Shown here: piece by piece, positions 11,931 through 19,172 of the stretch
Numbering within the stretch: the first letter of the stretch is position 1
Layout: the number at the start of each line of letters is the position of its first letter
From: a virus
Length of the DNA stretch: 28,746 bases
IMG/VR virus record: IMGVR_UViG_3300044742_000412
Coordinates: 1 to 28,746 of that record
Direction: 5' to 3' (one strand)
The notes under the pieces: generated by a model
Told to the model about the DNA's origin: nothing
The model's database searches: none
Seen by the model: only the letters and a program-made list of their open reading frames with translations
Translations under genes and position numbers: made by a program

Positions 11931-11959
11931 TGGACATCTCCGCTGAGAGATGATACAAT
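11931..11959 (+). promoter_or_regulatory. Leaderless promoter (TGGACA-17-TACAAT)
   Basis: TGGACA 11931-11936, 17 bases, TACAAT 11954-11959, then 6 bases to the ATG at 11966. No terminator is seen before it. Confidence 0.85.
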
Positions 11960-11965
11960 GATCTC

Positions 11966-12205
11966 ATGACCATGACACACCGACTTCCTGAGTTGACCGT
12001 TGAGGCGTACGTCTCCAAGTTGCCGACGAGGTTCTGTGAGTTCGAACCCGGTCGGTGTGAGGAGGCGATCGCTTACACGGTCACACCGCCCACGCAACGA
12101 CAGGACCCGCGAGTTCATCGCGATGACGAGTACACCACCTTCGTCTGCCGCAAGCACCTCGGCGAGCTCATCGCCCTTCGTTTGGCAGGAGAGTACCCGT
12201 CGTGA
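11966..12205 (+). CDS. Small zinc-binding-like protein (79 aa)
   Basis: ATG at 11966, leaderless. RFCEFEPGRCEEAIAYTV and, after a loop, TTFVCRKHLGELIALRL give C-x6-C...C-x2-H, a likely zinc site. The CxxHLG end also occurs at 14843 (VCSDHLGPFI), so the two may share a fold. The function is unknown. The stop overlaps the next GTG. Confidence 0.65.
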   Translation: MTMTHRLPELTVEAYVSKLPTRFCEFEPGRCEEAIAYTVTPPTQRQDPRVHRDDEYTTFVCRKHLGELIALRLAGEYPS

Positions 12206-12795
12206 AAGCGCTGACACTCTGGCAGCCGTGGGCGTCGCTGTGCGTGCTCCCCCGACCGTGCGATTGCGGCGCGCCGATCGTGTGGCGGTACGGCCTATGG
12301 GTCCATCAGGAATCGTTCGGCTACACGAATATGTGTCGCATCCCCGGCAGTCTGTTCAAGGCGATCCCGTTCAAGACGATTGAGACGCGGTCGTGGCCCG
12401 CGCCGCCGGCTCTGATCGGGCAACGCATCGCCATCCACGCCGCCAAACGACGCGTTGATCAAGTCGGCTGCGACGTACTCAACGAGGCCGGATGGCCCAT
12501 CGCTATCCCGCAGGTGCCGCTCGGTGCTGTCGTCGGTACAGCGGTACTCACCGACTGCGTCCCGATCGACGATTGCGGCGGTTACTACGAGTCTGTCGTC
12601 AAGGTCCGCCGCGACAATGGCACCCTCTGGCGCTGCTACGTCGATCGGCATCCTGCGGACGCGGACGACGTGTCGGATCAGCTTCCGTTCGGTGACTTTG
12701 CCCCGGGACGGTGGGCGTGGCTGCTCGCTGACGCCGAACCCTGCGACCCGATCCCCGTCACCGGCCGGCAAGGCGTCTGGAATTGGGAGTCATGA
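12202..12795 (+). CDS. ASCH domain protein (197 aa)
   Basis: GTG at 12202 overlaps the previous stop. MKALTLWQPWASLCVLPRPC, a charged region FKTIETRSWPAP and LIGQRIAIHAAKR are the signature order of phage ASCH domains, a PUA-like RNA- or nucleotide-binding fold. VPLGAVVGTAVLTDCVPIDD and FGDFAPGRWAWLLADAEPC complete it. Insertions with several cysteines (CDCGAP, MCRIP) are unusual and may bind metal. Substrates of phage ASCH proteins are mostly unknown; some bacterial relatives hydrolyse acetylcytidine. Confidence 0.8.
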   Translation: MKALTLWQPWASLCVLPRPCDCGAPIVWRYGLWVHQESFGYTNMCRIPGSLFKAIPFKTIETRSWPAPPALIGQRIAIHAAKRRVDQVGCDVLNEAGWPIAIPQVPLGAVVGTAVLTDCVPIDDCGGYYESVVKVRRDNGTLWRCYVDRHPADADDVSDQLPFGDFAPGRWAWLLADAEPCDPIPVTGRQGVWNWES

Positions 12796-12944
12796 TGTTC
12801 CGCATTCGTAGGTGGGTCGTCCAGAACAACGGGTACCTCGAGAGTCGACACTGGACGCGTATCGGCGCGATACTAGAGTGTCGTTCGGCGAATCGGTTGG
12901 TCCGACGTGGAATGGCCATTTACCGAGTGGAGAAGCTCGCGTGA
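12792..12944 (+). CDS. Small basic protein (50 aa)
   Basis: ATG at 12792 (a second ATG follows directly) overlaps the ASCH stop, and the TGA at 12942-12944 overlaps the next GTG. The product MMFRIRRWVVQNNGYLESRH runs on to RRGMAIYRVEKLA. No family is recognised. The frame explains this stretch better than an upstream extension of the lysozyme-like gene, whose GTG at 12812 would overlap it wholly. Confidence 0.6.
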   Translation: MMFRIRRWVVQNNGYLESRHWTRIGAILECRSANRLVRRGMAIYRVEKLA

Positions 12945-13657
12945 AACGACAGGACATCGGTATCGTTGCTGCGATCCTAACATTGATGGCCGTCTGTCTT
13001 GGCGCCGCAATCGGCGGCTGCATTGACATGACCGACGAATCGCCTGACACGATCCGGACCATAGAAACGTCTCCGCCGACAATCTGGCAGACCACCAACC
13101 TTCCACCGTCGTTCACCGACGCCGCAATCACCACCAAGCCAGCAGTCCGGGCCGAGGTACAGATTCAAGTTTCGGAGCCACCGCTCCGGCCGTTCGACCC
13201 CGTCGCCTACGTCAACGGTCTCGCCTATTGCTGGCAGTGCCCGGCCCCGGCGATGGAGGCATACCGGGTGGTCGCCGCGTTCTACGGATGGAACGAGATT
13301 CAAATCGAGGCGCGGGCGACGTTCGTGCAACAGATCATGGCCGGCGAGTCGGCGTTCTGTTGGAACAGCCGAGCCTGGTCGCACGACACCTACATGCTGA
13401 TGCCGTGCACCGAGCGCGCCCATCAAGGCACCCGAGAGGATGTTGGCTTCGGGCAGATCACCGATGTCCTCCGGCCGTTCACATGCGAGAAGGTCGGGAT
13501 CTGCACGCGCGAAGCGACGATCGCAGCGCCGTGGCCGTCGATGCTTGCCTACGTCGCGGTGCTCACCGACCAAGGCAAGCGTCCGTGGTGCTACTACGAC
13601 AACGGCCGACCGAACCTGCACATCCGCAACGGGGATTGTGCGAGGTGGCCGGGATGA
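12941..13657 (+). CDS. Lysozyme/transglycosylase-like, membrane-anchored lipoprotein (238 aa)
   Basis: GTG at 12941 overlaps the previous stop. The N-terminus is a signal anchor (VKRQ, hydrophobic 6-24, then IGGC with Cys27 as possible lipid-modified residue). A Thr/Pro-rich linker reaches about residue 90. Residues 90-238 look like an SLT/goose-lysozyme domain: QQIMAGESAFC with Glu136 as likely catalytic acid, DVGFGQIT (168-174), and WPSMLAYVAVLTDQGKRPWC near the end. Nine cysteines in the outer part suggest disulfides. It probably acts on cell-wall peptidoglycan from the outer face. Its neighbours do not look like a lysis cassette. Confidence 0.7.
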   Translation: MKRQDIGIVAAILTLMAVCLGAAIGGCIDMTDESPDTIRTIETSPPTIWQTTNLPPSFTDAAITTKPAVRAEVQIQVSEPPLRPFDPVAYVNGLAYCWQCPAPAMEAYRVVAAFYGWNEIQIEARATFVQQIMAGESAFCWNSRAWSHDTYMLMPCTERAHQGTREDVGFGQITDVLRPFTCEKVGICTREATIAAPWPSMLAYVAVLTDQGKRPWCYYDNGRPNLHIRNGDCARWPG

Positions 13658-13857
13658 GCCAGTACGTCGTGATGTCGATCGGCTGCCTCTGCTGCAACGA
13701 GCCATCAATTCTGATGACCGTCGTAGACGACCTCGACGCCGCGCGTGTCCTCGGAGCGAAGCCAGTCGAGGAAGCCGACTGGGGCTACGGCGTCGGCCTG
13801 GTCGCCTTCGAGCTGCCACCATCTCAATCTCCACCAATAGAAAGCGGGCACCCATGA
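13654..13857 (+). CDS. Hypothetical protein (67 aa)
   Basis: ATG at 13654 overlaps the previous stop and the TGA overlaps the next ATG. MSQYVVMSIGCLCCNEPSIL contains a CLCC cluster; an acidic middle and a Pro/Ser-rich tail (PPSQSPPIESGHP) follow. No signal peptide or family is recognised. Confidence 0.6.
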   Translation: MSQYVVMSIGCLCCNEPSILMTVVDDLDAARVLGAKPVEEADWGYGVGLVAFELPPSQSPPIESGHP

Positions 13858-14501
13858 AGTACAAGTCCATCGCAGCCGTGTTCCTTGGAGCGCTGCTGTC
13901 CCTTCTCGTCCCAGCCGTCGCGGCGGCCCAAGACGGCGACGTCTTCTCGTGCCCGACAGGGACCACCTTTGATTACAAGGTCGAACCACTCGACGGCTAT
14001 ACGTTCACCGTTCCGACTCCGCCGTCAGGGTGGACGGTCACCGGTGTCATCTTGAAGGTCGGCGGGCCGGGCGGCGGATCGCACATCACATTCACCCCGG
14101 TCATGCCAGGCCAGGTGCTCGACGTGAGCTACCAGCAGTACGAGATCAGTCACGCCTACGTCTGCAAGAGCGATCAACCACCAGAGACCACCATCCCAGA
14201 GGAGACGACGACATCAACGACCACGACGACCCCGCCGACATCCACTTCCCCGACGACGACACAGCCGACCGATACTACGACGACCTCCCCCGCTACGTCG
14301 ACGACTACACCACCTTCATCGTCGTCGCCCTCCTCGTCGTCAGTGCCATCATCGTCTTCATTACCGTCTTCTTCCTCTGGGCCGGTCGTCACTGACCCGC
14401 CCGAACTCCCGCCGACTGGCAACTCAATCACCCTTCTGATCATCGTGACCGTGCTATTGACACTCGGAGGTACGGCGGTCAGCGTCGCCCGCCGTAAATA
14501 A
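13854..14501 (+). CDS. LPPTG cell-wall-anchored surface protein (215 aa)
   Basis: A secreted protein expected to be fixed to host peptidoglycan by the host sortase. It has a signal peptide (MKYKSIAAVFLGALLSLLVP then AVAAAQ), an ectodomain of about 80 residues with two cysteines, a Thr-rich then Ser-rich stalk (about 110-180, with PSSSS units), LPPTG at 185-189, a hydrophobic segment and the charged tail ARRK. These are the standard parts of an LPxTG sorting signal, with Pro at the variable position. It follows the lysozyme-like lipoprotein in one unit closed by a terminator. Surface display by a phage suggests lysogenic conversion or exclusion of other phages; this is inference. Confidence 0.85.
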   Translation: MKYKSIAAVFLGALLSLLVPAVAAAQDGDVFSCPTGTTFDYKVEPLDGYTFTVPTPPSGWTVTGVILKVGGPGGGSHITFTPVMPGQVLDVSYQQYEISHAYVCKSDQPPETTIPEETTTSTTTTTPPTSTSPTTTQPTDTTTTSPATSTTTPPSSSSPSSSSVPSSSSLPSSSSGPVVTDPPELPPTGNSITLLIIVTVLLTLGGTAVSVARRK

Positions 14502-14522
14502 CGTCAACCCGCACGTCACTTT

Positions 14523-14558
14523 CCCGGGCTCGCCAGTCCCTTCGCTGGCGAGCTCGGG
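14523..14558 (+). terminator. 14-bp hairpin (one G-U pair) after the LPPTG gene
   Basis: CCCGGGCTCGCCAG pairs with CTGGCGAGCTCGGG, with one G-U pair, across an 8-base loop. It starts 21 bases after the stop and ends 7 bases before the next -35. No T-run follows, as at the other terminator. Confidence 0.75.
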
Positions 14559-14565
14559 GTCCCAC

Positions 14566-14594
14566 TGGACAAACTTCATGAGATATGGTACAAT
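14566..14594 (+). promoter_or_regulatory. Leaderless promoter (TGGACA-17-TACAAT)
   Basis: TGGACA 14566-14571, 17 bases, TACAAT 14589-14594, then 6 bases to the ATG at 14601. It could drive the nucleotide and polymerase genes as far as 19917. Confidence 0.85.
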
Positions 14595-14600
14595 GTTCTT

Positions 14601-14846
14601 ATGACAAAGACACAGACAGAATCCTTCAGATTCACCCGCAACGGAACGGCCTATAACGGCAGTCCACTCTGGGACGTATTTTCGCCAGCAGGTGAATACG
14701 TTGGGTCGACCGCCAAGAGCAACGGTAAGCGTGGGGGGATATGGATAGTCCGCTTTCAACAGCACCCGGCGCTGACTTGGGTTTCCTGCGGCGGGTTCCG
14801 CAGCCGAGAGACCGCCGCCCAATTCCTCGCGAGGCAGGAGTCATGA
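14601..14846 (+). CDS. Hypothetical protein (81 aa)
   Basis: ATG at 14601, leaderless. MTKTQTESFRFTRNGTAYNG is followed by strand-rich PLWDVFSPAGEYVGSTAKSN and ends GGFRSRETAAQFLARQES. Its first 18 bases match the gene at 9115 in 17 positions, although the proteins then differ. No family is recognised. Confidence 0.65.
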   Translation: MTKTQTESFRFTRNGTAYNGSPLWDVFSPAGEYVGSTAKSNGKRGGIWIVRFQQHPALTWVSCGGFRSRETAAQFLARQES

Positions 14847-15070
14847 GGAAGTTCATCAGGGACGTCGTCCTCCGCTCGGCGGAGATCATCAAGGCGCGCG
14901 ATTTCGCCGCTCACGATCACGGCAAACCGAGCAAGTGCATGTTCTGCGATCGTCACCCAGGCTTCACAGTCTCCAACGGCAGTAAGCAGGTATTCGTCTG
15001 CTCTGATCACCTTGGGCCGTTCATTGCTGATTGGACAACAAACAAAGCATTGACGGTGGTCCGGATATGA
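14843..15070 (+). CDS. Zinc-finger-like protein (75 aa)
   Basis: ATG at 14843 overlaps the previous stop; the longer frame from 14741 overlaps that gene. KCMFCDRHPGFTV and FVCSDHLGPFI give C-x2-C...C-x2-H, a likely zinc site, in the same arrangement as the protein at 11966. A basic N-terminal helix (MRKFIRDVVLRSAEIIKARD) may bind nucleic acid. The function is unknown. Confidence 0.65.
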   Translation: MRKFIRDVVLRSAEIIKARDFAAHDHGKPSKCMFCDRHPGFTVSNGSKQVFVCSDHLGPFIADWTTNKALTVVRI

Positions 15071-15462
15071 GAGTCGTCGACCGTCACGGGTGGTTGGTGC
15101 TCTCTACAGCATCAAGCCGAACAGATCACCCAAACAAGCTTCACGACGCCCAAGGTTGTCAGGGCTGCCGGTGGTTTGAGGTCCGGCTCAGCAGCAGACC
15201 GACGGATATTGTCGATGACGAACAGCAAATTGAATACCGAGTCGAGATGATCGGTCGCTCCAGGGTGCAAGGTGAGGTGGACCGAGTCCGGGTGGAATAC
15301 ACCACGGCAGCGGGAGCGATCGTCGACTACCTCTCCATGGGCGAGCCTGGTCGGCGGTACATCCCCAAGGTCAGCCGGAAGGTCCTTCATGAGGCCGGTG
15401 AGATCGATGAGGACATCATTGACGCGCTTGACGCCTTCGATGAGATCGCAGGTGCGCGATGA
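15067..15462 (+). CDS. Hypothetical protein (131 aa)
   Basis: ATG at 15067 overlaps the previous stop. MRVVDRHGWLVLSTASSRTD contains one CxxC (GCQGCRWFEV) in a strand-rich N-terminal half. The C-terminal part, GAIVDYLSMGEPGRRYIPKV then LHEAGEIDEDIIDALDAFDE, is acidic and helical. No family is recognised. It precedes the nucleotide kinase and overlaps its start. Confidence 0.65.
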   Translation: MRVVDRHGWLVLSTASSRTDHPNKLHDAQGCQGCRWFEVRLSSRPTDIVDDEQQIEYRVEMIGRSRVQGEVDRVRVEYTTAAGAIVDYLSMGEPGRRYIPKVSRKVLHEAGEIDEDIIDALDAFDEIAGAR

Positions 15463-16064
15463 TCATCCTCCTTGAAGGTCCGGACTGCGCCGGCAAGTCG
15501 ACCCTCCGCGACGAACTCATCCGAGTGTACGCAGAAGAAGGTCGCGGGGGCAGCGCCGTTTGGAACCGCGGGCCCTTCACGGCAGAGCACGGACCCTGGG
15601 AGGAGTACGCTCAGGATCTCCTCGCATTGACCCCGAACCAGGACTGGCTCGTCGTGATGGATCGCTGGCACCTCGGCGAGCTCGTGTACGGGCCGATCCT
15701 GAGGGGTGCAAGCAAACTGAGCCTAGCGCAGGCACGCTGGCTTGACGGACTACTCCGCGACAGGGGTGCGTTGTATGTTCACGCACATGCCCCCAGCCCC
15801 GTCCTCATGAAGCGTCTCGCGGAGCGGGGTGACGACCTCATCGACCCGCACCTCCTGCCTAAGATCAACAATGCGTATGCCGGGCTGTTCTTGGATGTGC
15901 AATTCATGACACCCGGCCCTAAGTTGAAGGTCGTTAACACTGACCTCACACAAGCGAGCGCTATTGCGCCAGCCATTCTAGCCAGCGCTCGCATGGAGGC
16001 ATCGGTTGCGGGGTACAGAAATCCGATCCCAACCTACGAGGAGACACATCCATGGCCTACATGA
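15459..16064 (+). CDS. Deoxynucleoside monophosphate (thymidylate-like) kinase (201 aa)
   Basis: Expected to phosphorylate a dNMP to dNDP, possibly the modified nucleotide made by the neighbouring synthase. Walker A GPDCAGKST (7-15), the DRWHLGELVYGP motif (a DRxHxGE version of the thymidylate kinase DR[YFW] motif) and a helical lid region around MKRLAERGDDLIDP are visible. Length is close to the usual 200-210 aa. ATG at 15459 overlaps the previous stop. Base specificity cannot be read from the sequence. Confidence 0.8.
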   Translation: MIILLEGPDCAGKSTLRDELIRVYAEEGRGGSAVWNRGPFTAEHGPWEEYAQDLLALTPNQDWLVVMDRWHLGELVYGPILRGASKLSLAQARWLDGLLRDRGALYVHAHAPSPVLMKRLAERGDDLIDPHLLPKINNAYAGLFLDVQFMTPGPKLKVVNTDLTQASAIAPAILASARMEASVAGYRNPIPTYEETHPWPT

Positions 16065-16933
16065 ACGACTATTACGACGATTGGCGAAAAGGGTACATGT
16101 CCCTCGTCCGACGAGTCGATCGGCACTACGACACCGTTATTAAGAGCCGGGCTGGTATGGCATATGAGACTGACGACTTCGTATTCACGCTCGCTCCTGA
16201 AGCGCTCGACCTTCCGCTCGGCGTCGGACGCAAGATCAATACAAACCTCGCCGCAGCCGAAGCCATTCAACTCTGTGCCGGTATTGAATTACCACGCCTC
16301 ACTGAGGCCGTCGCAGCGGGGGTGGCTGATTACGTCCGGGAAGCCGACGGTACCGTCCACGGGAACTACGGTGGGCGCATCGACAACCAGATCATGGATG
16401 TTGTCAACAAGTTGAAGATGGACCCGAGCAGTCGGCAGGCCGTGATCCAGATTTGGGACAAGAACGAAGACAGTGAGTGGCGTGATCCGATGCCGAAGGA
16501 CATCCCGTGCACCATTGCGCTAACATTCCGCATCCGGGATGAGTTGCTCCTTCTCAGTGTTGTCATGCGATCGAGCGATGTGTGGCTCGGTATGCCGTTC
16601 GACGTGTTCCAATTCCGTCAGCTCCAACGTACGGTCGCCAACTTCCTCGGGCGTGAGATCGGCGAATACTGTCACCACTCCATCTCGATGCACCTCTACA
16701 AGAAAGATCTCGAACGGGCCCGGTCCCTCACCTTCGATGAAGGGTGGAAGTCGACTAACCCGCTGCCTGACGGTCTTCATCCGGCGCAAGGCGGGATGAT
16801 GTCTGGTCGGTCACTGTTGACTACGGCGTACGACATCCTCGAAGGCCGTAACATCGGAGACGAGCCGCCGTCGCACCAATGGTACCACACCCGCTTGGGG
16901 GCGGCGTGGAAGCAGGTGGAGGCGATCTCATGA
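16052..16933 (+). CDS. Thymidylate synthase family enzyme, probable dCMP or dUMP hydroxymethylase (293 aa)
   Basis: Transfers a one-carbon unit from methylene-tetrahydrofolate to a pyrimidine nucleotide. Folate and substrate motifs are present: GNYGGRI (104-110), SSRQAVIQIW with Arg128, DIPCTIALTFRI with catalytic Cys153, MRSSDVWLGMPFDVFQF, and SMHLY (His214, Tyr216). Ordinary thymidylate synthase has PFN; here it is PFD (Asp184), the change that gives T4 dCMP hydroxymethylase its cytosine preference, and PCH is replaced by PCT. A modified-base function is therefore favoured over plain dTMP synthesis. ATG at 16052 has GAGGAG 8 bases upstream. Confidence 0.75.
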   Translation: MAYMNDYYDDWRKGYMSLVRRVDRHYDTVIKSRAGMAYETDDFVFTLAPEALDLPLGVGRKINTNLAAAEAIQLCAGIELPRLTEAVAAGVADYVREADGTVHGNYGGRIDNQIMDVVNKLKMDPSSRQAVIQIWDKNEDSEWRDPMPKDIPCTIALTFRIRDELLLLSVVMRSSDVWLGMPFDVFQFRQLQRTVANFLGREIGEYCHHSISMHLYKKDLERARSLTFDEGWKSTNPLPDGLHPAQGGMMSGRSLLTTAYDILEGRNIGDEPPSHQWYHTRLGAAWKQVEAIS

Positions 16934-17394
16934 CCCGTCCAACCTGGGATGAAGTCTGGCTCGAGGCCGCGACGGTGATCGCTGAACGAAGCCTCTGCTC
17001 GCGAGCGCACGTCGGCGCCGTCATCACGGACTCACGTAATCGTGTCATCGCGACAGGGTACAACAACCCCCCTGCGCACTTCGATCACCGCGATGAGTCG
17101 TGTGTCAATTGGTGCCCGAGAGCGGTGAAATTGGGAGATGGACTCAGTCCCTTGTACGACGACTGTTACGCCCTTCACGCCGAGGCGAATGCTTTAATGG
17201 CAGCCGATCGCTCGGCCTGGCAGGGCGGCACTATCTACGTCCTCGGCGACATCTGTTTCAACTGCGCGAAGCTCATCGCGAACAGCGGACTCGCTATGGT
17301 CATCGTGAAGACTGATGCCGGCCGGGAATACCGAAAGGCGGACGAGAATTATCGATTCCTGCGCTCACTCGGTATCGGGGTGGAGGTTCTGTGA
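16930..17394 (+). CDS. Deoxycytidylate deaminase (154 aa)
   Basis: Converts dCMP to dUMP, feeding a uracil-based synthase. The zinc site is clear: LHAEANAL (His83, Glu85 as proton shuttle) and ICFNCAK (Cys109, Cys112). N-terminal CSRAHVGAVITDSRNRVIAT and GYNNPP are typical of the family. A second pair, Cys58 and Cys62 (SCVNWCPRA), may bind the structural zinc of phage-type enzymes. ATG at 16930 overlaps the previous stop; the longer frame from 16879 is not needed. It is next to the synthase homologue and the polymerase. Confidence 0.85.
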   Translation: MTRPTWDEVWLEAATVIAERSLCSRAHVGAVITDSRNRVIATGYNNPPAHFDHRDESCVNWCPRAVKLGDGLSPLYDDCYALHAEANALMAADRSAWQGGTIYVLGDICFNCAKLIANSGLAMVIVKTDAGREYRKADENYRFLRSLGIGVEVL

Positions 17395-19172
17395 GTTCAC
17401 TCGCCGACGTCAAGTTGCACCTAGTCGATGACCTCGAGACAGCGAATGAGATGATGCGCTGGCTCGGAGAGCGACGTGAAGGCGGGATCGCCGTCGACAC
17501 TGAAACGGAGGGCCTGCGTATCGAACACGACAAAGTCCGGCTTGTGCAGATCGGCGACGAAGTGCATGGTTGGGCGATCCCATGGCAGCGGTGGGGCGGC
17601 GTGTTCTTGGAAGCGATGGACCGTTACGACGGTCGCATGGTCCTGCACAACATGAAGTTCGATGTCGGGATGATCCGTGCCACCTGTGACTATCAGATGC
17701 CGCAGGATCGCTGTGATGACACAATGCTGATGGCGCACGCCATCGAGCCGAACATGTCCGGCGGATTGAAGCAACTCGCTGGCCGGTATGTGGACCCAAT
17801 GGCACTCGCTCTCCAAGATCAGTGGAAGAGTACGACAGGATGGACTTGGGCAACAGTCCCCGTCGATTACGAGCCGTATTGGACGTACGCAGCGATGGAC
17901 GTCGTCCTCACTACTCGGCTTGCCGCCATCCTCATGCCGAAAGTCCGGGAAATGGGTGCGACACGAGCGTACGAACTCGAGCTGGCAGCTGCCTGGGTCG
18001 TGGAGAAGATGGAGCGCAATGGCATCATGGTTGACCGTCCATTCGCCAGTGAGGCGCTTGTATCTTTCCGCTCATACGCCAAGTCAGTCAGCGATTGGTG
18101 CAGTGAGCACTACGGCGTCCGACCGAGTGCGAATGCATCGGTTGCTCAACGGTTGATCGCTGATGGGATACCACTCGACAAGACAACCGCCTCTGGCGCC
18201 GTTCAACTCGACAAATTCGTGCTCGGTCCCATCGCTCACCTGCACCCACTCGCAAACGCGGTACTCGAACATCGTCGGTATTCCAAGCTCGCGTCGACGT
18301 ATCTCCGTCATTTCGTCGAAGAGACGACAGACGAAGACCCTCGGCTACACCCAAGCATCAAATCGTGCGGCGCGGTGACGACTCGTATGACGATGAGTGC
18401 ACCGAACCTCCAGAACCTGCCGCGGTCCTCAGAAGACAACCCGGCTGCGATCACAGTTCGTAAGGCACTGATCGCATCGCCCGGCAATACGCTATTGATG
18501 GTCGACTACGACCAGGTCGAGTTGCGATTCCTCGCCCATGTGTCGCAAGATCTCGGGCTGATCGCGGCCTTCACCGACCCAGACGTCGATGTGTTCACGG
18601 CCATCATGCGCGAGTTGTGGGCTGAGCCGACACTCACTCGGAAGGACGAGCGCAGGCAACATACGAAGAATGCCATGTACGCAATTGGCTACGGCGCTGG
18701 CGCCGCGAAGTTCGCGAAGACGGCTGGTCTCGCAGCTGAGTACGGACAGCAGATGTACGACATGATCGCGGCTCGCTACCCGCTGATGAAAGGTCTCAAC
18801 CGGCACATCGAGAACCGAGCGAATCAGCGCCGGCAAGAGGAAGGTGTCGCCTATGCTCGTTCACCACTCACCGGCCAGATTCACCCGATGGATCACGACC
18901 GTGTGTACACGCTCGTTAACAAGTTGGTGCAGGGAGCCGCCGCAGAGTTGCTGAAGATGAAATTGGTCGAACTCGATCACGCCGGCTTCGGTCCGTACCT
19001 CGTCCTCCCAGTTCACGATGAGATCATCTTCGATGTCCCAACGGATCAGTTGCGCGAACTTGCTGACTCGGCCTGCAACATCATGGCCGATGCCAATCTG
19101 ATCAGCGTCCCCATCACGGTTGCACCGTCCGTTGGTCAGTCCTGGGGTTCCAAGGAAGACTATGCGCTATGA
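17391..19172 (+). CDS. Family A DNA polymerase with 3'-5' exonuclease (593 aa)
   Basis: The replicative polymerase. Proofreading motifs are intact: AVDTETEGL (Asp36, Glu38), LHNMKFD (Asn87, Asp91), YAAMD (Tyr166, Asp170). Polymerase motif A is LLMVDYDQVELRFLAH (Asp372; the usual DYSQIE has Asp for Ser), motif B is RRQHTKNAMYAIGYG and motif C is PVHDEI (542-544). Tyr430 sits where E. coli Pol I has Phe762, the residue that in T7-type enzymes allows dideoxynucleotide use. There is no 5' nuclease domain. GTG at 17391 overlaps the deaminase stop. Confidence 0.92.
   Translation: MSSLADVKLHLVDDLETANEMMRWLGERREGGIAVDTETEGLRIEHDKVRLVQIGDEVHGWAIPWQRWGGVFLEAMDRYDGRMVLHNMKFDVGMIRATCDYQMPQDRCDDTMLMAHAIEPNMSGGLKQLAGRYVDPMALALQDQWKSTTGWTWATVPVDYEPYWTYAAMDVVLTTRLAAILMPKVREMGATRAYELELAAAWVVEKMERNGIMVDRPFASEALVSFRSYAKSVSDWCSEHYGVRPSANASVAQRLIADGIPLDKTTASGAVQLDKFVLGPIAHLHPLANAVLEHRRYSKLASTYLRHFVEETTDEDPRLHPSIKSCGAVTTRMTMSAPNLQNLPRSSEDNPAAITVRKALIASPGNTLLMVDYDQVELRFLAHVSQDLGLIAAFTDPDVDVFTAIMRELWAEPTLTRKDERRQHTKNAMYAIGYGAGAAKFAKTAGLAAEYGQQMYDMIAARYPLMKGLNRHIENRANQRRQEEGVAYARSPLTGQIHPMDHDRVYTLVNKLVQGAAAELLKMKLVELDHAGFGPYLVLPVHDEIIFDVPTDQLRELADSACNIMADANLISVPITVAPSVGQSWGSKEDYAL

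Noticed and set aside
14030-14395. Alternative-frame ORF inside the LPPTG gene ending in an acidic stretch and a strong hydrophobic segment
   Set aside because: The Thr- and Ser-rich stalk (ACN and TCN codons) automatically gives Asp-rich and Val/Leu/Ile/Phe-rich text in this frame. The only start is a GTG with no RBS, far upstream.
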